Below, one piece after another: positions 34,345-43,546 of a stretch of DNA of 64,000 nucleotides. How positions within the stretch are numbered: position 1 is the stretch's first letter; every line of letters begins with the position of its first letter. The notes beneath the pieces are model-generated. The model was not told where the DNA came from and searched no databases. It saw nothing but the letters and a program-made list of their open reading frames with translations. A program made the translations under genes and the position numbers. Source of the DNA: Cycas panzhihuaensis (taxonomy: Eukaryota; Cycadophyta); the NCBI GenBank assembly GCA_023213395.1, contig CM041465.1, forward strand, positions 71,803,741 through 71,867,740. Reading direction: 5' to 3'.

Positions 34345-34815
34345 TGTAGCAATCTAGTTCTACTTTTATAGCAATTTTCCTCAAAAATATATGTAATAAT
34401 CCACAAAAACAATAACTAGATGCAGTCTTTTCTGAAGAAGTGAGCTTCCCTCTTCAAGGCGAGGAACCCTCCAAACTGTAGCCCCCAAATGGGCGAGTTA
34501 ATTGCAGCCCTAGAACCGAAAATGCGCAACCAAAAGAATCTTAGAATGGTTTGGAATGCAGCCCAAACTTTCTATTTATAGTGATCAAAATACTCCAATC
34601 AGAAGTTCACCAGACTGGGTGATAATATCCTTAATACTGCTTAAATAGAAGTCAGCCAGAACCTCTCCAAAACTGGCAAACTAACTTTAAATGGCCGTAA
34701 CTTTTGATAGAGATGTCGGAATTGGCTTTCATCTGAACCGTTGGAATTGATGTTCAGAGACCTCTGATTTGAATGGTCATATGCTATATCTTTGACCATA
34801 TTTTGGAATGCTACA
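34345..34815 (-). repeat. 5' LTR of Element-H (471 bp)
   Basis: Partner of 32309-32733, bounded by TGTAGCAATC and GCTACA on the plus strand. Confidence 0.94.
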
Positions 34816-34820
34816 AGTTT

Positions 34821-35262
34821 AGTTGCGTATCAGCAAGAAAAAATTGCAAGGTGAAGGTAAAAAGCTGAAGCCTATACATTATGGTCCTTTTACAATCTTG
34901 AAAAAGATTGGAGAAAATGATTTTTAGCTTGAACTTCCAGAATTCATGAAGATGTATTTAGTCGTGAATGTTGAGAATCTAAAGATGTTCGAACCATCCA
35001 TGTTGGATGAATATGAAGATGAAGCTCCACTTTTGCCAAATCCAGAGGAGTTGTGAGTGGAGAAAGAAGAACCAATGCAAAATGATTGCATTCTTCCAAA
35101 GAAGCAAACCATGACCAGAAGAGGCACAATTGAGTCTTTCAGGATTGTAGAAAAAGGACAAGTGTCGAGCAAAGCAAAACGGTACAGTAGGGAGAAAGGA
35201 AGAATTAAATCTCCTCATTTACATTTATAAGGTTCATGAGGCCATGAACTCTTAAAAGGGGT
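34821..35262 (+). pseudogene. Gypsy-E integrase C-terminus and tail
   Basis: The frame resumes after Element-H with KKLKPIHYGPFTILKKIGEND, then LELPEFMKMY and VVNVENLKMFEPS, the usual end of gypsy integrase. After a stop near 35057 comes KKQTMTRRGTIESFRIVEKG and a basic stretch, placed where chromoviruses carry a chromodomain. The match to a chromodomain is suggestive only. A polypurine tract, TTAAAAGGGG, lies at 35252-35261 before the LTR. Confidence 0.8.
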
Positions 35263-35267
35263 AGTTC

Positions 35268-36397
35268 TGATCCAATTTTGGGATGTATTAAATCCTTAAT
35301 TCTCTGCAAAATGGGTATAAATACCTCTGATGGAATTCATTTCATATGTTCAGCCTTTTAGTAGGCATAACAATGTAATTTAGACTGCTAAAAAATGGAG
35401 GAAACGCATTCAGGATACGACCATGTTTGACAGGGTGCAACCAAAAAATTTGCAGGTGCAACCAGAAGTTCACAGGTGCGACTTGAACCGAATCAGGTGT
35501 GACCGAAGTGCAACCAGGTTTGACCGAACTAAAAACAGGTGTGACCTGAACTAAACCAGGTGCGACCGAAGTGCAACCAGGTGCAACCGAATTGAAAACA
35601 AGCACGACCTAAATTGAACCAGGTGTGACTGAACTACAACCAAGTGCAATTAGACCATGACCAAGTGCAACTAGATGATGATCTGACGACTCAAAAGTGA
35701 TCGCATGATCACGAGAAATATCCAGCACAGACGGACACCAATCGAGAAGTTAGAAAATAGTTTTATAAACTATTTTTCATCAGTTACTCTCAAAGGAAAA
35801 TGAAGATTTAAATAGAGAATGCACGGAAGGCCAAAACGCATGGATGCACAGAAGGCACGAAGGCCACGTAAGGTACATGTGGAGTCTGCGGAGTCTTAGA
35901 CAGAATTAGAGGGAAAGAAAAGAGAGTAGTAGCAGTCCTTGAGACGCAGGGAGTTCGCCATTTCCCGGAGACAAGCAACAGCCACGAAAAAGGAACAGAC
36001 AAAGGAAGAGTGCAGAAACAAAACAACGCAAGTCCAGAACTCTTCGTAGGGAAGAGACGAGACCCGAGCAAACTTCAAATGTAGCCACGGAGAGAAGATG
36101 CAGTCATAGCAGTTCCTGGAAGATGCCCTAATTTGAAAAACTCCCAATAGAGAATGTACAGTTGAGTAGAGGGTAACCATTCCAGACGAGACACAGCAAC
36201 CCAGTTGTGTCCAACACACTTTTTTTTATCCCAGATTGCTATAGCAGTCCTATTTATGCATAATAGAGCGCAAAAATAACAGAATTTTGTAAGAAAAAAT
36301 TAAAATATTTTCAAATCTAATGTATCATTATTGTATATTATTCCTGAATTTGTTTTAATTGGACTAAGTCTTCACTTTTCCATTCAAATTCGGATTA
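35268..36397 (+). repeat. 3' LTR of Gypsy-E (1130 bp)
   Basis: It starts TGATCCAATTTTGG and ends CGGATTA. TATAAATA is at 35316-35323 and the roughly 21-bp array lies at about 35450-35680. Partner of 14835-15982, with frequent CpG/TpG differences. Confidence 0.93.
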
Positions 36398-36402
36398 GCT
36401 TT

Positions 36403-38392
36403 CATATCAACGACAAATGTCATAATGACAAAGATAAGGAGGATGACCGGTAATTAACTGTCGGAGGAGTGCTTCGTACAAGTGGTACGACCACCACAAA
36501 TAATGATGAAAGCATGATGGACGAAGAATATCGCAATCTGATAAGAGATGTATGAAGCAGCGGCACATTAGAAGAAATTAAGGTAATCGGTTGCAGGTAC
36601 GAGAAGATTGAACTAGAGCACGGTTGAAGGCAAACGAATGGGAGGCTTCAAGCGGCAGACGAACCGGCACATAGAAGGAAGCAATGATGAAAACAATCGT
36701 CTTTAGAGAGAATGACAACCCACGTATCTGTTCAGAATGGCAGATAATGGAGGAAGAAGATACACAGAAAAAGTTAATGATATCAGCAGGGTTTTAGAAA
36801 TATGTATTGGTAGGAACTTTTCTGTGTTCTTTGAAATTTATGAATATAATAACTCCATTGCTAGATGCACAATCGAATATATTGTAGATTTTGGAAGACA
36901 TTGTAGCTGCGGTAACAGCTTTACCAAAGGACGGCGAACCAGTTAGACGAGACAACTAGATTCCAAGAGAAGAATCGACAAAACAAATTGGAGCTAATGA
37001 AAAAGACGTCTCCAGTTCAAGATCATAATTGCGGGGATACAGTCACTAGAGAAGAGGTTTTTAGCTCATTTTATCTTTACTGGGGTAATACTGACATAAA
37101 GGCTCTTCGTACTGACGAATTTGAGGAGTATGGTTAACTAGGTGGCACAAGGGAAGCGGTATAATTGGGTCAGCTTCATAGCAAGTCAAATTCTTCAAAC
37201 CTTGCAGATTGTCCAAGAGACAGTAATATCAATAACCTTCTGTCATGTAATGATTTTGTAGGGTCTGCTATTCGCGTAGTGTCCAGAGTTAGAGATGCCT
37301 AAACCAGAAGAGGAATAGGCACCTTTAGCCTATTAGACCAACACGTTCACAAATGATGAGAAATGGACAGGAATTCAAGATGTGGTACAAACTTGGGTAC
37401 AAAAACAGTACTAGTTAAAGGTAGTAGAAAGGAAGGTAATTGAAATAAAAGAAGAAGAAGAAAATAAAGGAGAAGTCTCACAGAAAGAAGAGGGAGGATA
37501 GAAAGCAGAAGTCCCCTGGGTAGAGGAAAAAGAAAAGAAGGAAGAAATCCCAAAGGGGGAGGAAGAAAAGAGAAAAGAGCAAGACAAATTGGGAAAGAGA
37601 AAACAAGAGGAAGGCGACAACAAAGAGCAGGAATAGTCCTACATAGAAGATGAATTTCAGAGACAAAAGAGAATAAGATTGGCCCAAGAAAAACAGAAAC
37701 AAGAAGTTATTGAAAAAATAAAGAACCAGCCACCTGAAGTTGAATATAACATAGATAAAGAGGTATTAGAGGAGAGACTGGACCTAATGAAGTGCGACCC
37801 AGAGGATGTGTCCAGATGGAGGATGTCCTTTTTAGCTCGAGCAACTAGACAATTAGTTACAAAATTAGAAAGCAGGTCCAAGAAACCTTCCTTAGAGACA
37901 ATGAGAATATTCTAGTTAGAGCAATAGCTTCAGGAGACTGAAAATAAACCAGAAATTTTAAAGAAATTTGTAGTAGAGTGGGTAGACAATATTGATAAGG
38001 TCACTCCACAACTGCAACAGTTCAAGGAAAAATTCGATCAACAAATTCCAGAGGACTTGCAGCCTATATTCCATCGGTTGGGAGCATGGATTCTCAAATC
38101 TTATGAGGAATCAGAACGCAGTATGAAGTTATGGCAAGAAATGAGAATGTACCGATCAGAATTAGAATTTGTCCAGAAATTAAACGTAGAGTTAAACCGA
38201 AAAATAGAACAACTACATTCAGGTGAAATGCCTACAATCCTGTATTTAGACACATTGAGAGATGTGGTATTACTATGTGAATATTTGAAGCAAAATGGGT
38301 TAAGGCTACCACCACAAATTGCTAGACTGGATATGGAATTTATCAGAAAAGAAAAAACAAAAATAAGAGAATCCCAACTAAAGAATAGGTGA
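36403..38392 (+). pseudogene. Gypsy-D third ORF after pol, function unknown
   Basis: It lies between integrase (plus the Gypsy-E insertion) and the 3' LTR, the place where Athila-type elements have an env-like ORF. The N-terminal half is badly decayed. Near 37140 it reads KRYNWVSFIASQILQTLQIV and near 37290 EMPKPEEE, both with counterparts in Gypsy-O (FNWCEFLANNIEQQLGEL). A Lys/Glu-rich low-complexity stretch follows (37380-37640). Then comes a well-preserved helical C-terminal part of over 200 codons (37679-38392) with WRMSFLARATRQLV and DLQPIFHRLGAWI. No signal peptide or membrane span is evident, so an envelope role is not supported. Confidence 0.7.
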
Positions 38393-38490
38393 AGTAAAAT
38401 TCTAAATTTTTTTGTAAAGAGGGAGAGTCAAAAGAGGTAACAAATATTTTTTTGGAATTTTGAACTAGTTTAAAGTAGCCGCAGGGGAGA

Positions 38491-39083
38491 TGCGTGTGGC
38501 GAAAAGATGATTGCCACTTTGAGTGCAACCGACAAGTAGAAGGTACAACTGGTAGTACAAATAGGTGCAACCAGGGATCCAGCAGGTGCGACTAGGTAGC
38601 CAGCAGGTGTGACTAGGTAGATAGCAGGTGTGACCAAGTCTCCAGTAGGTGTGACTAGGTTTTCAGCAGGTGCGACCAGGTAACCGACAGGTGCAATCAG
38701 ACAATAGCTAGTGCAACCAAGGCAGCGATAGGTGCAACCAATGCAGCGCCTGATGCGACCAGGGCAAAAATTAGTTAAAGATAAAATGAAACAATGTTGG
38801 TTAAACGATAAATAGTTGTAATAAGTAGTTATAATCGCAAGTTTAGGAGATATAAATATCAGTCATTGTAAAAATGATGTATGTATGTTCTCTGCGGAGT
38901 GTTGTCTAACTGCGGCTGTTTGTACACTGTCTTGGCCTGCATCAGGTTGTGAGAGGACCAGACGCAGAGCCCCATAGTAATGAAGGCTTGGTTCTTGTGC
39001 TCCATTTCATTGTGTCTCTCTTTTGCTTATAAATTTTTGTGAAGCCTAGCATGAGATTGTTAGAGTAGAAGAGTAGACGCACA
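38491..39083 (+). repeat. 3' LTR of Gypsy-D (593 bp)
   Basis: It starts TGCGTGTGGCG and ends GACGCACA, preceded by GCAGGGGAGA as polypurine tract. It has about ten 21-bp units with cores such as CAGGTGCGACTAGG at 38540-38765, TATAAATA at 38851-38858, and then the part shared with Gypsy-L LTRs (GTGAGAGGACCAGACGCAG). Confidence 0.9.
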
Positions 39084-39092
39084 TTAACCACA

Positions 39093-39565
39093 TGAATTCA
39101 TAGCAAGAAATGAGAAAATATTCGTGAATAGCAACTCTCCAAATTCTCATGGAATTCTCATTAAATAACATACACTAATACATCAAATATATAGACTATA
39201 GGAATGCTAACAATAGCTTGAATGACTAATTTTGCAATAAGCATAAATTGACTAAGTGCCAAAGAATATGGTAGGCATCGTATATGCAAGATAACAACTC
39301 ACTTTATCTTGACTCATTTGTCATCCTTTTTCACCTCTCACAATAAATGTTGAGAATTAGAATATTTCATGTGAGGAATATTCAACTAACATAAAATGAA
39401 CTTAAGTGAACATAAAATGAGAACATACATTAATTCTAACATCCTCCCATAATGTTAAGTTCATTTTCCCTCAAGAACATTAATGTTTTGAGTCTCTCCA
39501 ACTTCTCACAACTTAAAACCTTCATAAGAACATCAACAATTTGATCTTGTGTGGGACAATAGATT
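39093..39565 (-). mobile_element. Copia-I, 3' terminal fragment (LTR plus RNase H tail)
   Basis: The 3' LTR spans 39093-39441 (minus strand TGTTAGAATTAATG to GAATTCA). The polypurine tract TTATGGGAGGA follows at 39442-39452. A RNase H tail then reads CPTQDQIVDVLMKVLSC on the minus strand. The element is cut at 39565, where solo LTR J begins. It sits nine bases from the Gypsy-D end, inside what was Copia-C. Confidence 0.75.
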
Positions 39566-40135
39566 TGTTAAGAAACATGAATAAATGCATACATGTTTAC
39601 CGCTAAACCTTTATATTTAAATGTTAAGTAATGTACTTTATATTGTAATGTTAATGTACTTTATGTAAGGGTGTCTTATCACCTAATGTGATAAAATACA
39701 CACCCACATTCTTTCTAGTAGCACAATGTTATGACTTGAGGGTCAATGTACCCCTCATGCACTTTTGCTCACAAGAAAGCCCAAGAGACACTTGTCCCAC
39801 ATGCAAAGGGCATAGCTTGGATGTTTGACACTTGTCAAACATCAAGACCCCTAAGGTCTCTCCTCCAACTCTATATATTGAGACTAATTCTCATGTATAT
39901 CACAAGAGAGTGAGTATGTATTGTTATGCTTCTATTCTGAATCCAAGTTAATCTTGTTCGTTTGGAGTGAGGAATAATTCCTACTCCTCCATATCTTGAG
40001 TTATGTCTTATGCTTGATTCATATGCTTGCTTCATTGCTTAGGTGCCCATCTTAATAGACTTGCAATCAATGCTAATCATCTTATTGTGTTGCCACACTC
40101 CCTCTCAAAGTGATTCTAGGGCTGTGTTCATCATC
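39566..40135 (+). repeat. Solo LTR J, diverged relative of the Copia-G LTR
   Basis: In the plus direction it shares ordered blocks with the Copia-G LTR: TGTTAAG at the start, TACACACCCACATTCTTTC, CATGCACTTTTGCTCAC, GACACTTGTCAAACATCAA, AAGGTCTCTCCTC and TATATATTGAGAC. No primer site, polypurine tract or internal region accompanies it, and no matching target repeat is visible. The right end is approximate. Confidence 0.7.
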
Positions 40136-41843
40136 AATTGGTGCGAAAGATAAATGATATTCTCTTTAGGACAAAGGTAACTTTTCAGTCCAATCAACTC
40201 TAACCACATCACAAATCTTCCTTAATCAGTTCTCAATAATTTTATTCAAACTTTTTGCTTGCTTGTTTGCCCTCCACTAATATGACTCTGAGTTTCGATG
40301 GTTAATCAAGAATGTAGAAGTCAATTCCTTAATGGCTGTTGAGGAAGTGACTCCTTTAGGCACTTACAGGTTCTAAGAACAACAAAATCGCATGTTGAGG
40401 GCCTCATAGAGTCATCTTACAGTACTATGTGCATTGACTTATCTCAGTGGTCTTGCCTCTACCCACTCGATCATTAATCTATGGCAACCAATATATATCA
40501 CGTTTGTGGTCATTGGGCAGCAAGGAAAATAGGACCAATGAAATTGAAACCCCATTTCTTGAAAGATCCTCTTGGTAGAATTGGGTTTAGGGGTTGGAAA
40601 TTTTACCATCTTGGCTTCCCTCCACTCACTAGCAGTAATCGCATTTTTTCGCACATTTTCTTACATCCATGCATAATGTGGACCACCATAGTCTTGCATG
40701 TAATATCTTACATGCCATGTTATCCTTTCCTCTGTGCCCTCTTGATATACCTTCATGGGCTTGGGATAATATTTGTTCAACTTCATTTGGGGCCACGCAA
40801 TAGTAAGGTACGTCATATGGGCCTAGTTAGTACAATTTCTCTTGGATTAGTTGGTAAGAAGCAATTTTCTTTGCTAAACGATGTCTCTTGACTCAATCCA
40901 GTCCCGATGGCATTTCTCCTATGGGCAAGTATTCTAGGATTCTTTCATGGCTTCAATTTTAAATAGGTGTGAATCAAGGAAATCATCTAGTAGCCTATGG
41001 CTTTTTCTCCATTTTCAATTTGAGAAAGTTGATCCAATATGACATGGGCTTTCCCTAATTTTACCACCATCTTGAATGTAAATTCCTAGAATAACATAAG
41101 CCATTAACTAATCCTTCCCCTCATTAGTTACTTATAAGGTAAATGAGGGTGATGGTCCATATAAAATATGAATGAGTTGTCCAATAGGTAGTGTCAAAAT
41201 TTCTGTAGGGCATGTGCCATCCCTAGGGCTTCTCATTTTATTAGTGTGTAATTCTATTGTGTTGTAGTAAGTTTTTGGCTTGTAAAGGAGATAAGTTGGT
41301 CAATGTTATTTTCTCTTGGTTGTGTAAAAACAACATATTGTGTATTGGGATGCATCCCCACGAACATGAAACATCTTACTCCAATCCAAGCAACATACCA
41401 TTAAAGTAGATGAGACAACTCATTTTAATGTTTTGAATGTTGCCCATTGTTCTTCCATCCACTACCATTCCATATCCTTTTTTAGTAATTTGTCCAATGG
41501 TTCTAAGATGTGTGTGTGTGCCTTTATAAATCATCAATAGTAATCAATTAGTCCTAAAATTCCTCAAGTTGTTTCTGTGTGGCTGGAATTATAAAGTTCC
41601 AGATGGAGACAACCTTGGTCAAGTTAGTGAATAATCCTTCTTTCCTCACGATATGTCCCAATAAGATTTCAAATAGGGCTAGTAATGACCGCTTTTCAAA
41701 GTTTAGATGGAGTTTGCAGTCTTTGCATGTCAGTAACATTTTGCAATGTTGTGTAAGTGGTTTTTTAGAATCCTATATAGTGTCCAATCATCCAAAGAGC
41801 CTGCCACTTTTCCCCAATTATCTTTGTAAAGATATTAAGTACA
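40136..41843 (-). pseudogene. Gypsy-K, decayed gypsy pol fragment (RT, RNase H, integrase)
   Basis: On the minus strand the RT end lies at 41840-41540 (LHLNFEKRSLLALFEILLGH, VRKEGLFTNLTKV). RNase H traces are near 41400-41250, and the integrase core is at 40650-40440 with GPIF-like FHWSYFP, NVIYIGCHRLMIEWVEARPL and further decayed sequence to about 40200. Stops and shifts are frequent. The style resembles the Athila/Tat branch. Gypsy-L is inserted at its right end. Confidence 0.72.
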
Positions 41844-42335
41844 TGTGCTGAGAAATTATAGTGGTCAAGAGAAGTTGGTTGCAACCAGGCGCCTGCAACG
41901 AAAATGGAAGTGATCACAATGGGAAGCAGTCAGGGATTAGAAGTCTATATTTTGGGTGGTAGCGATTGCAACCAACCATAGAATTGCGATGACTTCCAAG
42001 ATGTGGAAAAGGAATAAATGTAGAAAAATTCTAAAAATGTGCATGTGTGTGTGTGGGTAATTGTTGATCATAGAGCGCCACGTGCCTATGCATTGTAAAA
42101 TACTTGTTGTGTATTGTGTCTACAAAAGGCTCTATGTACTACTCCGGGTTGGCGTTTGGTTGTGAGAGAACCAGACGCAACCCGTCATTAATAGTATGAT
42201 TATGGTTTTTTCCTCCATTGATGGATTGTTGTACGTTCTGGAGTAAGTGTATGATAGAGTTGATTGATACTTGTGACTATTATGTGCCTACTTATTGGTG
42301 TCTGCATAATAGTATGTAGTAAGTAGAAGCACACA
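41844..42335 (+). repeat. 5' LTR of Gypsy-L (about 492 bp)
   Basis: It starts TGTGCTGAG (or TGCTGAG, two bases later) and ends GAAGCACACA. It contains GGTTGCAACCAGG near 41878, the core of the minisatellite at 55617. It shares GTTGTGAGAGAACCAGACGCA with Gypsy-D LTRs. Confidence 0.75.
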
Positions 42336-42336
42336 C

Positions 42337-42350
42337 TGGTTTTGTTGCCG
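42337..42350 (+). promoter_or_regulatory. Gypsy-L primer-binding site, tRNA-Asp type
   Basis: TGGTTTTGTTGCCG differs from the Athila-type TGGCGCCGTTGCCG only by C to T and G to T/A-type changes in the first CpG part. It supports the same reading for Gypsy-D. Confidence 0.7.
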
Positions 42351-42418
42351 TATGAACTTATGATGCGTAGAATTGATAGAGTTGAGTAGAGTATTGGGGT
42401 CCTCTTCTATGCCACCCA

Positions 42419-43169
42419 AGGCGGAAGTTGAATCACAGCGTGATCGGGGGAAACATTGGGAAAAAGATAGACTCCAAATAGGAATACGAAGGCCTAGATT
42501 TGCAATCACACTAAGACATTAGGTGAAAAGGCGACCATCTGCACTCTCGACAGAGAGGAGAAAGTCAAGAAATAATGGTGAGGCGAAGGAACAAACTCTA
42601 GACGTGACCGAAGCACAGGTAGAAGATAGAAATGACCAGAGGTGTGCAACAAAAGAGGAACCCGTAAAGAAGGAACCAGCGCAAGCAACGTGTGTGAAAG
42701 GACAAAGCCAACAAGACTCCACTAAAAAGGGAAAATTACGAAAGGAAGAAACAATAATGACAGAGGAAAATTCTATCAAATTAGGAATATATAGTGTTAT
42801 TGAACAAACTTGAAATCATCACTTATTGGAAATTTGAATGCCGAGTCACATAATAAATCCTCTTTTCAAGCTACCAATGGCAAGTCTAGGCAATAGCATG
42901 GGAAGAGCGACGAGTAGTAATACAACACTCGTAGGAGGACAGAGCGGGGTATCAGATGGAGCAACTCAAGAAGGTACAACTCCCTATATCATTGTACAAA
43001 GTGACTTGATGTTTTCAAGCCTGCAACTTCATGGAACTACAGATTTAGGTGATCATTTGGCTTTATTTAAAAATATGATCCATATTAAAAGAATCATGGA
43101 TCAAGGAGAAATAAAAGCCCATTTTTTTTCAACGCTGAGAGGGCCAATCATTGTATGGTTCCAATATGT
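42419..43169 (+). pseudogene. Gypsy-L gag, N-terminal part
   Basis: The start is the ATG at 42419 (MPPKAEVESQRDR). The gag core begins PYIIVQSDLMFSSLQLHGTTD, DHLALFKNMIHIKRI and LRGPIIVWFQYV, close to Gypsy-D. Stops lie near 42519 and 42810. Copia-M cuts the frame at 43169; it resumes at 51978. Confidence 0.87.
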
Positions 43170-43535
43170 TGTTGAGGGAATGGATCTAGGGATCTAGTGC
43201 ACTAACACTACACAATGGCAAATAGTGGAGACAAGCACAATGTACTCAACAAGAGAATGCTAATAGCTTGAGCTCAAAGAGGAGAAGTGTAGAATATGAT
43301 CACTCTCCATGTAATTTCAGCTTATATAATGAGGATGCTCATTAGGGTTTGGAATTTGAGTTTTCCCTCCCAATGACATTCAAATGAGATTACATGAAAT
43401 TACAATGAAATGAACTTTATGTCATTTCACTTAAGTGACTTAGACATAGTCACCTTATCCTAAAGTTATAAACATAAAATTGACTTTATCTAATTCTAAC
43501 TTCATGAAATGACCATGTGACATTAACATCACACA
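43170..43535 (-). repeat. 3' LTR of Copia-M (366 bp)
   Basis: On the plus strand TGTTGAGGGAATGG to ATCACACA. It has about 22 bp (around 43308-43330) absent from the right copy. The polypurine tract TTAAGGGGGA is at about 43537-43546. Confidence 0.93.
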
Positions 43536-43546
43536 ATCCCCCTTAA

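Larger units (their letters stand above)
32309..34815 (-). mobile_element. Element-H, short non-autonomous LTR element (2.5 kb)
   Basis: LTRs at 32309-32733 and 34345-34815 and an exact target duplication AGTTT (32304-32308 and 34816-34820) define it. Minus-strand features are a primer site (34331-34342) and a polypurine tract (GAAGGGGATGG, about 32734-32748). The 1.6-kb interior has one decayed gag-like frame and no pol, so it would depend on another element for mobilisation. Confidence 0.93.
14835..36397 (+). mobile_element. Gypsy-E, Ty3/gypsy element (chromovirus-like) with three nested insertions
   Basis: LTRs are at 14835-15982 and 35268-36397. The target duplication GCTTT is exact (14830-14834 and 36398-36402). 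The reading order gag, protease, RT, RNase H, integrase, C-terminal tail can be followed across three insertions: F (17425-21869), G (23034-30649) and H (32309-34815). Removing these gives an element of about 7 kb. The initiator-Met-type primer site and an integrase with HPQTDGQTEVVNR fit the chromovirus side of Ty3/gypsy. Confidence 0.93.
7906..39083 (+). mobile_element. Gypsy-D, Athila/Tat-like Ty3/gypsy element with a third ORF, broken by Gypsy-E
   Basis: The order is 5' LTR, tRNA-Asp-like primer site, gag, protease, gag-like linker, RT, RNase H, integrase, third ORF, polypurine tract and 3' LTR. Gypsy-E is inserted between integrase and the third ORF (14835-36397). Flanking repeats TTAAT and TTAAC agree at four of five bases. 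Without Gypsy-E the element is about 9.6 kb. The primer site and an ORF after pol place it near the Athila/Tat branch; RT has FLDDWTIY. Confidence 0.9.

Noticed and set aside
34821-35262. Definite chromodomain at the end of Gypsy-E
   Set aside because: TRRGTIESFRI and the basic tail lie in the right place, but I cannot confirm the aromatic cage pattern, so it is described only as suggestive.
35342-35605. Minus-strand frame of 87 codons with repeated SVAPGCT-like phrases
   Set aside because: It is a translation of the Gypsy-E LTR array; the 5' LTR copy does not conserve it.
37347-37702. Minus-strand frames rich in Phe, Leu and Ser
   Set aside because: They are shadows of the Lys/Glu-rich segment of the Gypsy-D third ORF on the plus strand.
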